Shown: positions 1 through 11,845, counted from the first letter of the stretch. The stretch is 64,000 bases of DNA from Macrobrachium rosenbergii (GCF_040412425.1 NC_089763.1:54446087-54510086); one strand, 5' to 3'. Notes: generated from the sequence alone by a model not told the origin. Numbers and translations are program-made.

Positions 1-603
1 CAAGATGATGGTGTCCTCGTTCAATAGGGCACTGGCAATGGAGGAGGGAATTAAAGGAAATGTCACTACAAAAGTATACTGGTTTGAACCGTGGGGTCGA
101 ACACGTGGAAGGTTCGTGGGTCAGGCAAGGGTAAGGACATCTGTCCTCAGTGGCATTCTGTGCTCTTCTTTCTTTCGATTGCTGTTACATCATCTATAAA
201 TAATCTCGGAGGTTACACAGTGGGGTCTGGCTAGGTGGCACAAAGGTCAGTTTTTGTCACGTTTTCTAAATAGACCACATGGCATCAGGTAAACCTCTTG
301 GAGGGTTAACATGGTGGCAGCACCAACTTTCTCTTTTTTGGTTCCTCCTTTGCCCACTGCTTGACGCATCGAGGAAGGCATCTTCGAAGGTCATCTAGAA
401 ACAAGGCCTTAGGCAGTCATTTGAACAGAGAGAAGGGTTAGGCTTAACCATTTTGAGGAATGAAGGAGAGAGTTTATGAGGGGGCGAGTGTTAACCCACA
501 GTCCTAGTAACTGAAACAATTTAAATTAATTTTATTTCTTTCTCTGCTACATTAAGGATGTTAAAACAGGTGGGTTTGCTTGGAAAGAAGTTTCCTTCGT
601 CAA
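1..603. other. Unassigned non-coding stretch
   Basis: I see no recognisable gene, RNA or repeat. Short open frames are present but show no family motif and have no supporting splice or promoter context. Confidence 0.5.
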
Positions 604-636
604 AATATATATACATAAATTATATGTATATGTATA

Positions 637-719
<83 letters not shown>
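604..719. repeat. (TA)n microsatellite with imperfect leader
   Basis: An imperfect TA/TGTA/TACT leader runs into a pure TA tract from about 649 to 719. It ends directly against the first copy of the 720-1010 direct repeat, so it seems to have replaced that repeat's upstream part. Confidence 0.95.
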
Positions 720-721
<2 letters not shown>

Positions 722-1010
722 TTCCTATTTATGAAAACTTGTCTCTCTGTCCATCAGCTATGAAGTAGAATTTAATGGTGCAGCTGGAGGAAACTCCACT
801 AAGGGGGGGTGAACTTATGTAGGAAACCCCCAATATCACCTGAATTTTGGGGGGGAACAATACCAACCTCTTAGCTCCAGCATCGGATGTTTTGGGGCAT
901 TAGATAGTTGTTAGGGACACAAGGACGAATCCAGGCAGTAAGTGGGCTATTATCCTAACTCTTAAGGACTTAACTACAGGACCTATTTTCCCTACGACCT
1001 TTCGCTACGG
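720..1010 (+). repeat. LTR-like direct repeat, upstream copy (truncated)
   Basis: About 290 bases closely match 2661-2952 in the same orientation. Shared blocks include CCATCAGCTATGAAGTAGA, CTGGAGGAAACTCCACTAAG, a run of 7-9 G and CCCTACGACCTTT. The two copies flank a gag/ORF1-like remnant, as long terminal repeats would. The left edge coincides with a (TA)n tract, so the true 5' end is missing. No primer-binding site or clean TG..CA ends could be confirmed, so a simple dispersed repeat remains possible. Confidence 0.6.
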
Positions 1011-1086
1011 TAGGCACTGGCTCAGATATTAGCCTGATTGACTGGGCCCAAGTGCCAGCCAGGGCCACTGTTGACAAAAAGACCAG

Positions 1087-1986
1087 GTGGATGATGACTT
1101 GGATAGAGGAACAAACCAAGACACCGGCACTGTGACAGGTGTGCCACCATCAGCCCTACCTTCCTCTCACCAAGGTGTTCGTGCAACTCCAGGCCAAGTC
1201 GTTGATCCTCACAAAAGGACTGCCACCCAAAGCTTCCTCCCTCACCACGAAGGGAAATCACCAAGTACCGCTGCAAGACATGTAATGCAACAGGGCACTC
1301 AGCGAATTGGGTGAGGTGCCTTAGCAAGCAAAATACAGTGGACACCACACCCAGAGCCATTTCAAGAGGGTCTGCCCTCCACCCAAGACAGGAATCTCTG
1401 TCTCCCATTACCTCAGGTGCGCCAAGGGGTTTTGCACCCCCAAGGTCTCCCATCAGCCACACCTGATTCCAGTTCTCTGCCATTGCCACTTGAGACCCCT
1501 GAGCAGTGCCAAGCTCCATCTATCTCGGACATAGCACCTCCACTAGCCTTAATCCCTGTGCCTGGCCCCGAGTTAGTGCCAGTGGCAGATCCAAATCATG
1601 TCACAGATCCTCCTACAGGAGATCCTCCAAACCTCACCAACTTGGTCATCGCCAATCGAGGGCCTCCGACCCCTGACGTTTCTTCTTCTCATTCACTTTC
1701 ATCTGCCAAGGATGAATCTCTGGCAGACCTTAACATTACACCTTCTCTGGTTGACCAGGAACTGTCCAACTGGGACGCAAACACTGGTTCTACCCTCATG
1801 ATGGTTGTCTCAGCAGCCGGAGTAGGGAGCCTGCCCATAGCTACTAGGACTACCTCTGATCCTGCTCCTGACGGCACTTCTGGCCTTTCCCCAGGGTCGG
1901 TGCCCTCATCACCTCTTAGGAATAGCGTAGCCAGACCTTGGAGTAACCTGAAGAAGAAGAAGAAGGAACAGAAGAGATCCAGCTAA
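1087..1986 (+). pseudogene. Gag/ORF1-like zinc-knuckle remnant, frame-shifted
   Basis: This lies between two direct repeats. In frame 3, from about 1206, it reads through a knuckle-like motif, CKTCNATGHSANWVRC (CX2CX4HX6C; usual knuckles have HX4C). In another frame just upstream there is a second Cys pair, CDRC...RCSC. The downstream part, in frame 1 from 1318 to the stop near 1986, is rich in Pro and Ser and ends in a lysine run. Zinc knuckles followed by a Pro-rich region occur in retrotransposon Gag and in Jockey-type LINE ORF1 proteins. Stops at 1203 and 1315 and the frame changes show it is not translatable as a unit. No protease or RT follows. Assignment to an LTR element or a LINE is open. 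Confidence 0.4.
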
Positions 1987-2235
1987 CCAATAAGAGCCAC
2001 AAGCTCTCCTTGCCACTCATGTCCCATTGGCACAGTGCTGTTTCCATCTCAGAGTGATCCTGGTACCTAACCTGAGAAGGTAACCTGTGTGGTCTCTGCC
2101 CAAGTAGACTAACATCTAACACCCTAGGCATCTTGTAGTACTAACCCTGATAATAACCTTATGATAAAACTATCCAATAATCAAGCTGGTACAACCCCGG
2201 GCCACTGACCATGATTAACCTTCAGGTTGCTTATG

Positions 2236-2266
2236 TCCAAAGTTATTCGTCTCGAATAACTTTGGA
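2236..2266. other. Perfect hairpin, 14-bp arms, 3-nt loop
   Basis: The arm TCCAAAGTTATTCG is followed by the loop TCT and the exact reverse complement CGAATAACTTTGGA. It lies between the gag-like remnant and the downstream direct repeat. Its role is unknown. Confidence 0.85.
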
Positions 2267-2660
2267 TGTGTGTTATTCTGTGGAGAATTGCGTAATCCAT
2301 AATTAATTGCATTTAGTTAAGTCAGTGTCATTTAATCTAGTGCCAGGGACATAGGATAGTAGGCTATGTCAACAAGACACATTTACCATGTACCCGTTGC
2401 CTAGGAGAAGAGGTCCCCTGTCGTCAGAGACAGTCAGTAGAAGTCTGTAGATACCTTTGCATAGGTTAGGTTCTCCTGTAGTAAGTAAGTTAGCAAAACT
2501 AGTATCCCCTCCTAGCAGTTAGGTAGGTCCTTTTAGCTAGTTGCAGTGCAAAAGCGCATCTCATTTAGGGACGCTCACTGACTAGTCGAGACCAGTAACT
2601 TACTTAGCCAAGACCTTCATGTCTGAAAGGGAGTGAATGCCTTTTTAAAGGGGGAGCTCT
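2267..2660. other. Internal region before the downstream direct repeat
   Basis: There is no coding signal. If the flanking repeats are LTRs, this would be the upstream part of the 3' LTR, which is missing from the 5' copy. Confidence 0.3.
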
Positions 2661-2952
2661 TCCATATTTATAAAAATTCCCCTCTCCGTCCATCAGCTAT
2701 GAAGTAGACTTTAATGGCGCAGCTGGAGGAAACTCCACTAAGAGGGGTGAACTTATGTAGGAAACCCCCAATATCACCTGAATTGGGGGGGGGAAACAAT
2801 ACCGACCTCTTACCCCCAGCATCGGATGTTTTGGGGGGTTAGATAGGCGTTAGGGTCACAAGGGTGAATCCGGGAAGTAAGTGGGCTATTTCCTAACTCT
2901 TAAGGCTTTAGCTATAAGACCTATTTTCCCTACGACCTTTTGCTGGCTGTAT
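2661..2952 (+). repeat. LTR-like direct repeat, downstream copy
   Basis: This matches 720-1010 over its full length with scattered substitutions and small indels in the G runs. Similarity begins near a CTTCC-ATTTAT block and stops just after CCCTACGACCTTT, where the two copies diverge abruptly. Both breakpoints are consistent with the end of a repeat unit. Confidence 0.6.
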
Positions 2953-3471
2953 GACTGCTTTCAGATCGCTGATGTCCTGTGCTCCAAGCCAAACCTGCAT
3001 TAATTTCTAAGTTTTACCAAACCCTTCCACCTCTTCACCCTAGGAGAGCTGTAATTTTACCACCAGCATAATGAATATACTAATATATGATACAGCAATT
3101 GCTTGAAAAATGTCATCAGCCCTTCCTGTAGCTTTGCTCTGGTAACATTCAGCTCCGGCGCCTTTATGTCGCATTAATGAAAACCAGTTATGAAGTGCTG
3201 TTATAACTGCCCAGTACATTTTATATTTTACTTTAGATCCCTCTGTAAACTTTTACCAACAGGTGGACTGAGCACCTGAGTTCTATTTAAGACGTCTGTT
3301 GCAGTAATCCTGAGTCTGAGACCTTGAAATAATTTTCTTGTTGCGCAAAATTTATTTACCACTGGTATTTTTCTTTATACTTAATTCCATGTAACTGTTA
3401 AAACTAAACTGACTTCTTTAGCATTTAATTTAATTTTAAAACCCTGTTACTTAAACATACTTTACCTAGAA
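2953..3471. other. Unassigned AT-rich stretch
   Basis: No gene, array or recognisable element was seen. Confidence 0.4.
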
Positions 3472-3504
3472 TGGTGTTCCTGGTGGTAATCACCAGGAAC
3501 GCCA
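3472..3504. other. Hairpin, 14-bp arms with one G-T pair
   Basis: GTTCCTGGTG, loop GTAAT, then CACCAGGAAC form a perfect 10-bp stem. The flanking TGGT and GCCA extend it by four pairs including one wobble. It lies about 140 bases upstream of the Penelope-like RT remnant. Confidence 0.8.
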
Positions 3505-3639
3505 AAATCTTTCATTTTAATTTCATTTTAATTACACTTTGAAAAGCTAATAACAATCAAAAAGCGACATTACTATAAGATACGCTGAACTTTTTGATAA
3601 ACTTTTTTTTTTTTTCATGTCAGGACTCAAGAGCCGAAT

Positions 3640-4330
3640 TATTTGGACTGCTTGTTTTCTCTTGTAGCAGCAGTACGGCTCTTTGTAGCGTGTTCCTAAA
3701 ATTTTACCAACTTTAGAAAATAATTCTGGTTTTTCAGTGAAAAGTATTGCTGATTTTGTCAATCGGTTGTCGAGTTTTAATATATGTTTCCACTTTAAAA
3801 TCATTAGTTTTGACGGAACAACCCTTTTCACAAAAGTTTTTAGCTGATGAATTGTGTAATTATGAACTTTCTCTGACAATTGATACTGTTTTGGAATTAA
3901 CCAAATTGTGCGTTTTAGACTATCAGTTCACATTCATGGAAAGTTTTACGAACAAAACTTTGGAATGACAATGGGCTATCATTTATCACCCAGATGTAAA
4001 ATTACATAGAAGCGTTGAGAGATTTAAATTTTGTTGGTATTAAACCAGCGAATGTATGATTTCACAATCATTTTTTACCCAAACCATCGTATGAAAGTGA
4101 AGCTCAGTGTGTTTTCTTTCATGTTTGTAAGAGCATTAAGTATTTGTTGCCACCAGTTTTCGAATAATGAATTTTCAGCAATATTGCTTTTAGCGAGAAT
4201 TTTTTGGATGTTGAATTTCCAGAGATAAATGGTATTGATTTTAATCTGAAATCCCCCCAAATTTTCAGCTAATGTTGTATTGATCAAAGCCAAGAAAATG
4301 TTTTACCTTTTATGACAACTGACATGCTTT
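3640..4330 (+). pseudogene. Penelope-like element reverse transcriptase remnant
   Basis: Fragments in different frames follow the order of a Penelope-like RT. About 3690-3851 reads in one frame and ends with motif A, ISFDGTTLFTKV (family form FDVTSLFTKVP), with the catalytic Asp kept. The next block, ELSLTIDTVLELTKLCV, then leads to FGMTMGYHLSP, which corresponds to the hallmark FGMAMGSPLSP. After that come NFVGIKPANV and SVFSFMFVRALSICC, matching the post-catalytic FLRALRICSP block. Several frameshifts and stops break it. The YVDD box was not found, and no GIY-YIG endonuclease is recognisable downstream. The element copies itself by target-primed reverse transcription when intact; this copy is dead. 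Confidence 0.8.
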
Positions 4331-4860
4331 TAATCATATACACTTACCACTTTTACCCTTGTATGACTGTTCTCTTTGAAGGAGAACTTTAAAGATTTTG
4401 TTGTTAGCGTCGATTTTAGGAATTCACCGACAGTAAAATCTTTTTCGATAAAGAACTTCCTATTGCAAAGTGCGTATTCTTCACAGGTAAGGAAAAATGG
4501 CAAAATCTTTATCTTCTAAATTAAATAATTACAAACATTCTTCTGAATGGAACACATGTTACGTAACATCCTTTCGTAGTGATACACAGCATGCAAGAGA
4601 TATATAATGCGGTAGCCAAGTATAAGGGCAAATTTAGATTATATCTTGAATATTAGCAATGGTTAATACAAACGCTAGTTTTTAATGAAAAGGCATATTG
4701 ACGACCATTTCCCCATTACATATATAACTAAATATTAATCTCTTCGTTTCTTTGGAGAATCCGTATTGCAGAATTTTACCTGTAGAAAGTTTGCTTTTCT
4801 GACGTTCGCTGTTTTATTTTTTTGGTTGCTTCTTACTATTTGTTATACTTTTATTTAATT
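4331..4860. other. Unassigned stretch after the Penelope-like RT
   Basis: It may hold the decayed C-terminal part of the element, but no GIY-YIG motif could be read. There is nothing else. Confidence 0.3.
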
Positions 4861-4889
4861 TCATTTTCTAACTCCAGTATATGTCTTTT

Positions 4890-5040
4890 ACAACCTTAAT
4901 ATCGACTACAGACTGTTTACCGTAAATAACTTGCACCAAGAGGGGATATATGTGATAAGTGCATCTGCCCCTTCCTGGATTGGAATCACGATTCGGATCG
5001 GGACTCGAACTGATGCTTTTTGGGTCTAATACAGTGGTGA
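4890..5040 (-). repeat. SINE-like fragment with B-box-like motif
   Basis: On the minus strand the run AGTTCGAGTCCC resembles the tRNA/SINE B box (GGTTCGANTCC). It is followed by a body containing GGAAGGGGCAGATGCAC and CTCTTGGTGCAAGTTATT, which has the feel of a decapod SINE. The expected upstream A box would fall in the adjacent (TA)n array and is not visible. Assignment is tentative. Confidence 0.35.
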
Positions 5041-5059
5041 CATGGATATATAAATATAT

Positions 5060-5251
<192 letters not shown>

Positions 5252-5270
5252 GTACATATATACATATGTA

Positions 5271-5800
5271 ATTCATTCCTGGTGAAAGTTAAAAATGTAG
5301 TATATTATAGATTCAAAAGGTGCAATGGGGCAATTGAGATTTTAAAATTTTATTTAAAAATTTCTTAAGAAGCTTATAAAAGCTAGGAACGTCTAACAGT
5401 TTTTTTTTAAATATTCGCTCAAGAAAAATGTAGACCGATCGGAACACACATTATAGCCCTTGTGAATTAGGGTCTTACATAAATTGATTTAAAATTAAAA
5501 GGGCCTAAGCCAGTAAAACCTCTCTTCCGCCACACACCGGTGGAGAATTTATAGTCTGATCCAGAAATTCATGTTACCAAAACTATTAAACACATCTCCT
5601 TGTTAGGTTATATATTTGGATGCCTTGACTTCATAAAACTAAACAATGTAGTGGCTTGCACTAAGATTTTGAAAAATGACAAAAGTGTTTTCCACATAAC
5701 TCATTTAAACTTAGGTTTTAAAACCCCAGAATATTCAGAAAAATGAGCTATATTGTTATTGCATATTTTTTCTTATACAAAGACGCGCGGGCAGGTGCGC
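5271..5800. other. Unassigned stretch
   Basis: AT-rich, with no coding or repeat signal recognised. Confidence 0.4.
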
Positions 5801-5811
5801 AAACACACACA

Positions 5812-5919
<108 letters not shown>

Positions 5920-5949
5920 AGCTTGATGATGCTCTACGCTGCGTGGGGT

Positions 5950-6112
5950 CAGGAGGGTGGATGTGTCATGTCTCTCCTACCCTCCCGATCTCTTCCCTAC
6001 CCCACCCCACCTGGGGCGGACAAACAGGTTTGCAGGAGGTGGGTGGTTGTGTCATGTCCCCTACCCTCCCGATCCCCTACCTTCCCCACCCCCATCTTAG
6101 GTGGACAAACAA
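5950..6112 (+). repeat. Tandem duplication, two ~80-bp units
   Basis: Unit 1 (about 5950-6030) and unit 2 (about 6034-6112) share GTGTCATGTC, CTACCCTCCCGATC, CCCCACC and GGACAAACA blocks in the same order, with substitutions. This is a C-rich local duplication with no coding evidence. Confidence 0.8.
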
Positions 6113-6603
6113 GATCCACTCGGATTTTATTATTATAGATATAGGCTATATATATTAAGTCTTGTGATGAACTACGTGCTGGCCTATGAAAGACATATGC
6201 ATTTATGTTGACATTGGAGGCTTCCACAGTTAGATACAGCGGGTATCTGACGCATTCATTTGTGCCTTCGGATCATGTGACAGATGGAAGCGTTGTGATC
6301 CTTCGAACATTGAACCAGTGTCGCCACATTTCCGGGGAGGAGTTATTGAGTGCGTATATGTGTGCACTCTCTAATGGTATATTACGAGAGGAACATACAA
6401 TGGCTATGGACTTTGATTTGCAGCTGGGTGTGATTCGCTTTGTGCAGTGTTTAAGAACAGGAAGTGAGTAAGATAACTCATTAACACTTACATTTTTTCC
6501 AGACGTTATGTGGAAATACCCATTTTTGTTTCACAGTGAAACTCCTCTGTTTCTCCATTATGCATTTTCCCGTTCTGTTCTCCATTATGCACTTTTCTGT
6601 TTT
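6113..6603. other. Unassigned stretch
   Basis: An open frame at 6205-6471 (88 codons) has no recognisable family motif. Nothing else was identified. Confidence 0.3.
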
Positions 6604-7140
6604 AAATGTCTTTTCTTTTAACACCATTTCAGGTTTTAATATATGATATGTTTCTTTTAACAGGAATTCTGAGTTCGTCCTGTGAGGACGAATATTTTGG
6701 AAGCGGTGTTCTTTTACATACTCTAAGACAGTTATTTTGGTCTAGAATAATTTTGACCTGTTTTATTTTATTTGATGACCAGAATGTTAGTCACCAGATT
6801 GGTTGGTCTAGAATCATTAATTCGATTGATTGTGAACCTGAATTTCCTCTAGTCATGATTTCCACTTTTAGGGGTGTGAGTCACTCCATTTCATAACCGT
6901 GGCTTTTGCTGAAATACTTTCGTTAAATTTGCAAATAAAGTCTAGTTTGGTATCTCGGTGTTTAATTCCAGTAGGCCTTTGTTTGAGGATAGATTCAGTG
7001 AGAGGATTCGAAGAGAGAGAAAGAATGTGTGACCCAGGTGCCGGCCATTGCTACGGGAGAATTTTAGGGATGGAAGATGACATGACGCTGTTCTTAAAAC
7101 AGATGCAGTAGGAGATTATAACCCTATCTGACCTGGGTAT
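6604..7140 (+). repeat. Dispersed ~540-bp repeat, copy 1 (solo-LTR-like)
   Basis: This is collinear with the reverse complement of 33550-34095. Shared blocks in order are TTTCAGGTTTTA, a TTTCTTT..ACAGG tract, GGACGAATATTT, TTTGATGACCA, CTTTCGTTAAATTTG, AATAAAGTCTAGTTT, GTAGGCCTTTGT and TTCAGTGAGAG. AATAAA in the downstream half is where an LTR polyadenylation signal would sit, and a TTCGTCC..GGACGAA palindrome lies near 6672. A part also recurs at 37955-38020. No coding function is assigned. It stops just before a (TA)n array. Confidence 0.65.
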
Positions 7141-7148
7141 AGGGTCAT

Positions 7149-7151
<3 letters not shown>

Positions 7152-7247
<96 letters not shown>

Positions 7248-7292
7248 AGTATATATTCATATACATTTATATATATATATATATACATGTAC

Positions 7293-7365
<73 letters not shown>

Positions 7366-7386
7366 CAGTATATATACATGCATATA
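7152..7386. repeat. (TA)n microsatellite cluster
   Basis: Pure TA at 7152-7245 and 7296-7358 is separated by imperfect TA with TACATGTACA. A further imperfect TA/CA tail follows. Confidence 0.95.
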
Positions 7387-9235
7387 TGTGTGTGTGCATG
7401 TCACTCCTGCCTGGAGTATTTCGGAATAGTCCATAACCTGTTTCATCTGGGTTGCAAATCTGAGCAGCCACATTTGATTAACTGCCATGTCCCTAATTCA
7501 CTGCTTAAACCTACAGTATGAGGGCATTGTTGGATAAATCATTCCACCTCATCCAGGAATCTAACTCTGACCATTCACGAGGAGTCTGAGTATAATTTCC
7601 CCCACAGCCACTAAAAGGAGGCAGCTCCTGAGAATAACAACATGGCAGCTCCTGCCATGTAACGGTCATCCTTCAACAGCTGAATCATGATAAAATCAGT
7701 GGTACTTTGTAAAGTTAAAGTGGTAATGGCTTGTGATATTAATACCCTGTATCCCAAGGCAAAGTACTGGATCGTTGAGGTTTATGAAAGCCTTACTTAG
7801 AAGGAATGCCCCAAAGGATAGATGGGCCTCCTACCATTCTTGCCATTCAGCATATCATTATAATTATCAGTACCCAGAGTATAGGGTTTCCAGCCAAATT
7901 ACTCTAATTATTTTGCAAGTATAAAACACTGGCACAAAAGAAATTAAATAACTAAATATGTTTAAGACAAGACAATATGTTTTAGCACTTGGAGGCCCAA
8001 AGTGAGAGAATGGTGTCGGACAAAGAAGGCTGTCTGAAGCGGCTCACAGATGCAGGGAGATGGAGGGAGAAGAGTATGCTATATTAGCAAGACAATAGCG
8101 TTGAGTGTTTGAGTCCAAATGTAATAGTCCAAGCATTGCATGAGTACAATTTAGTGTGGCAGGAAAAAACTTTTTATAGGAAAAGAGTAGGAGAGAAAAA
8201 CGTTTTTGCAAGTCTTAATCTAGAGTATGTCCGGCAGGGTATTTACAACGAATGAGGGTTTTTTGCTTAGGCATACCAATGGAAGATTCACTGAGGACAT
8301 GCATGTTATTATGGGGCGTAGGGCCTGTAATCTTACTTAAATTGCTCCCAAATGGCAACCTGGGTTCAAAACGTAAAAGGTGGACAATGGAAGAATGGTA
8401 TTCTGTAAAAACCTCAGTCTGTTTGCCTGGCAATGTTTTCATTTTGAATGCTTTTATTAAATTTAAATTAACCGTTACTTTTGTGTCATTTATTCAAAAA
8501 ACCAAAAAAGTTTAATCAACAATCTTTACAGTTAAAGCGAACTGCAAAATGCTTTATTATCATATTCACATTTTTCAAACAGTAATGGTTACATGTATGG
8601 TAATGCACCTTGCAATAGCATAATTAACTAACAAGTCACACAAAAACACGAAAGTTTACAACAAATATTTACCAATAATCATTACAGACGAATCATGTTA
8701 TAAATTTTCGAATGAATCAAAATATCCATTCATATCAAAATCGTGTTCAAAAGCATGTAAATTATGTATTAAAATGGAAAACTGAGGAGGACAATGGCTG
8801 CTCAAGAGTCAAATGCCAATACAATTCGGCTGTGTCTACTGCCATCAAAGGACTGCTAAACTTGGTCGTAGGCTACAGCGATGGCTTAATGAATGTGCAT
8901 CGCTGCTTGAGCGCAAGATCGGTTGGATATCATGCTAAATCGTAGGCATGACTTTAACCTCCCTGAGAGCGCTAAAACTTGGCTCAGATGATGAAGTCGT
9001 GACAGGCATTATCGAGAGAACTGTGGAAAGGATGTACTTTCATTTCAGCCTTTCTAATACACTATTCTTAATCAGTAAAATACATGCCCACATTATCAAA
9101 AGACTCTTCATGAGCATCTTATCGCAAGACATTCATGGAATTTTATATAAGTATTCTTTAGTGTTTAAGTATATGTTTCATTGTTTTATTACTCTTTAAC
9201 ACTACCTTAACTCCAAAATTCTTAAGGTGGGAGAT
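7387..9235. other. Unassigned stretch
   Basis: No gene or known element was recognised. A hairpin, ACATGGCAG-CTC-CTGCCATGT, lies at 7640-7660, next to a direct repeat of GGCAGCTCCTG. Frames near 8712-8945 look slightly protein-like but have no identifiable motif. Confidence 0.4.
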
Positions 9236-9239
9236 TTTT

Positions 9240-10398
9240 TCATATTTTTATTATATATATGCGTTTTGTAGGTTGCTTTTTTTTTTGTTACAGAGGGATT
9301 TTTGCTGCTTCTAATGCATTGACTAATACATAGTTAGGATATTTCAATTGCTTGCCTGTATCCCTAATCTTATATATTTCACCATCAATGTACTAAGGGC
9401 TACATATATGTAATGCTCTTAAAAACGTATATATAAACACTGTTCTCTTAACTTTAATGCTTTGACCAGAATAAAACTGCAGAGCAAAAATATTTGTAGG
9501 TTTTCTGTGAACACTGTTTGTAAACCCATTTACTAGTTCTATGTATAATACAATCCAAAAGGGTAGGCACATATTCTTTTCCATTTCCATAGCGAATTTA
9601 ATTGATGGTACTAATTCATTTAACTTGTCAAAAAAGTTATTTACATATTTGTTTCCTGTCCATACACACATTACATCGTCAACACACCTGAAACATACTA
9701 CATTGCGTGGAATGATTTTTTTAGCATCTTACATTATAAGATCCTGAATACAAAATACTTAAAACTGGAGACAGAGGATTACTCATGGCCATACCAAAAT
9801 CTTGTGAGTAAAATATTTCATTGAATTCAAATTTACATTTCTCTACACATTATATAATCAGTTTAATTACAGTGTCCTTGGAAAATGGTATATCCAGCTG
9901 TATGTTTGCTCAGAAATCCGATAAAAACTCCAGCAGATCATCAATAGGTACCTTTGTGAATAGTGATACCACATAAAAATTCACAAGTCTGGTTTCACTA
10001 TTAATCTGTACGCTATTTAGTTTATTCATCATGGCAGCATTATTCCTTTTATTAGCATCAAAGAGGGTACCAACACTGGGGTTAAGGATATCCGCCAGGT
10101 ACTTTGCAAGATTGTAAGATGCGGAACCAGCTGAACTGATAATTGACCTAGCGTATGTATATGATATAATAAAAACTCCCAAAACAAATTTCCCTACATG
10201 GTCAATTATTAGTTCAGTTGGGTTCCACATCTTTCAGTCTTGCAAAGTACTTAGTGATAAATGTTAAAATTCTTACGGTTTCGATCTAAAATAGCTTCCA
10301 CAAGTTTTCGTCGATGCGTATCTGCCATTGTTACTAATCTGTCAATATTATATAAATCTTTATATTTCATTAAAGCAGTTCCTCAGTATTCCGGGTTA
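9240..10398 (-). pseudogene. Penelope-like element reverse transcriptase remnant (second copy)
   Basis: Read on the minus strand from about 10398, the order is that of a Penelope-like RT. MKYKDLYNIDRLVTMAD comes first. A 106-codon open stretch (10230-9910) follows, with SSAGSASYNLAKYLADIL and motif A, VNFYVVSLFTKVPIDDLL. Then comes FGMAMSNPLSPVLSILY (near 9800) and the catalytic VDDV just before the 92-codon stretch 9671-9393, which ends FLRALHICSP. After it comes IYKIRDTGKQLKYPNYV. Motif A has Tyr (TAT) where the family has the catalytic Asp (GAT), so it could not polymerise even if the stops and frame changes were ignored. No GIY-YIG domain follows. It lies opposite in strand to the 3.6-4.3 kb copy. 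Confidence 0.88.
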
Positions 10399-11845
10399 AA
10401 AACTGCAATCAAATCAATGAAAAGATAGTAAATTATGCAGAATTGTTCATTCAAACAGATCCCAAACCCTAGCCTATGGAGGGTAATAGTCAGAGGCTAT
10501 AATCTGTCCCATTTGTTCTATGGGCAGAGCAAGGAGTTGGGCAATTAAATGTGGCATCACAGAGGACCCAGTGTTCACAAACACGTCACAATTCTTTCTC
10601 AGATATGCAAAACATAATCAATAGTTAGGACGTTGAACACTTAAACTACACCTCTCCCGTGTTTCTAGGACTGTGAACTTAAATTCATTATAATATCAAA
10701 TTTGGTTAGACTGTGTAGAATGAGCGTGAAATTGGCTATGGAACCGAGAGTCTGCGATTAGTGATGGAAATATCTGTTGTGTTTAAGTAAACTGGACCAT
10801 GAACCTGACAGCCTGTACCTTGTTCATGGCTACAGGGTGGGGTAACTGTTTTTGTTATCGACCAAGGAATGGCTGCGGGTATGGTCTTTGGAACCTAATA
10901 TATTTAAAAAATAAGATTCTTCTAAATAGAATTCAGTGCCTTCTAAAGTTATATTCTCTTGAGTGAATCTTCTGCTTGCTGAGAAAATTAATTTCTTTGT
11001 TATGAAATCGTCAGATGTTGAAGTATCAAATTTATTCCAGGGGGAAAATGAAACGAGATATAATTTTGCTCTTTTCAAGAGCTTTTGTTGCCTAACTCAC
11101 AGATATTTTCTAACGGTATGCAAAATTCAAAGAAAGAAAGTGCAGCAAGAATATTTACATAAAAGATAATAATAATCGTGCCACAGAATATTTTGGTTGT
11201 CAAGACAGAGACAGGTCCTTTCAAAAACAAAGGATATATCTCAAAATGTCGTGTATTCCCATTAAAAACTGCTGTTACCGATAATTAGGTCACAAGAAAT
11301 GTAAGCTTGTTTTGCCCCAAGAAGTTAAGTTCTTTATTGTTTTTCGAATATATTTCTGTTTTCAGTAATGAAGACTACTGATTGTCAGTGCAGAATTCAA
11401 TGTTATATCTTAATTATATTGGAAAAATGAAATAACTGCTTTGGTAAACATGTGAATAGTGTGGAAGCAGTTCATTAAATCTGTGCGCTAAATTAATGAC
11501 AAGCTGTCTGCAGCGGAAACATTAATCTATGATGCAGTAATAATAGTCGTAGTAAAGCAGGGGAAAATGACTGCAGATTGGTTGTATTTTCATTCGTCTT
11601 GGCGAACCATTCATGTAAGTTAGTTTCTGACTTGTGAACGTATATTTTCCTCTCCTTCGGTGTATATTTTTGAATCATTCTAGGCGTAAAAAGAGGGCCT
11701 CCGCATCCGTTACGGCCCTCCAAGAAGGCCATTGGCTGCATCATACTCAAAAGGGACAAAAGGCTCCCTTGTGGGACATTGGTTGGCATATCTGAGTCCT
11801 CTGATGACGAAGGAGGTGTTTTGTTTTCGTGGTATCGATAAAAGG

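Noticed and set aside
1022..1519. 165-codon minus-strand frame opposite the zinc-knuckle region
   Set aside because: It is the antisense shadow of the gag/ORF1-like remnant; the knuckle reads only on the plus strand.
3547..3879. 110-codon minus-strand frame over the first Penelope-like copy
   Set aside because: Antisense shadow; the RT motifs in order are on the plus strand.
6665..6695. GTTCGTCCTGTGAGGACGAAT considered as a hammerhead (stem II plus GAA)
   Set aside because: The CUGAUGA core is not present (CTGAGTTC) and GAAA is GAATA; copy 2 of the repeat has TAGGAGGGACGAAT, so pairing is not kept as a ribozyme would require.
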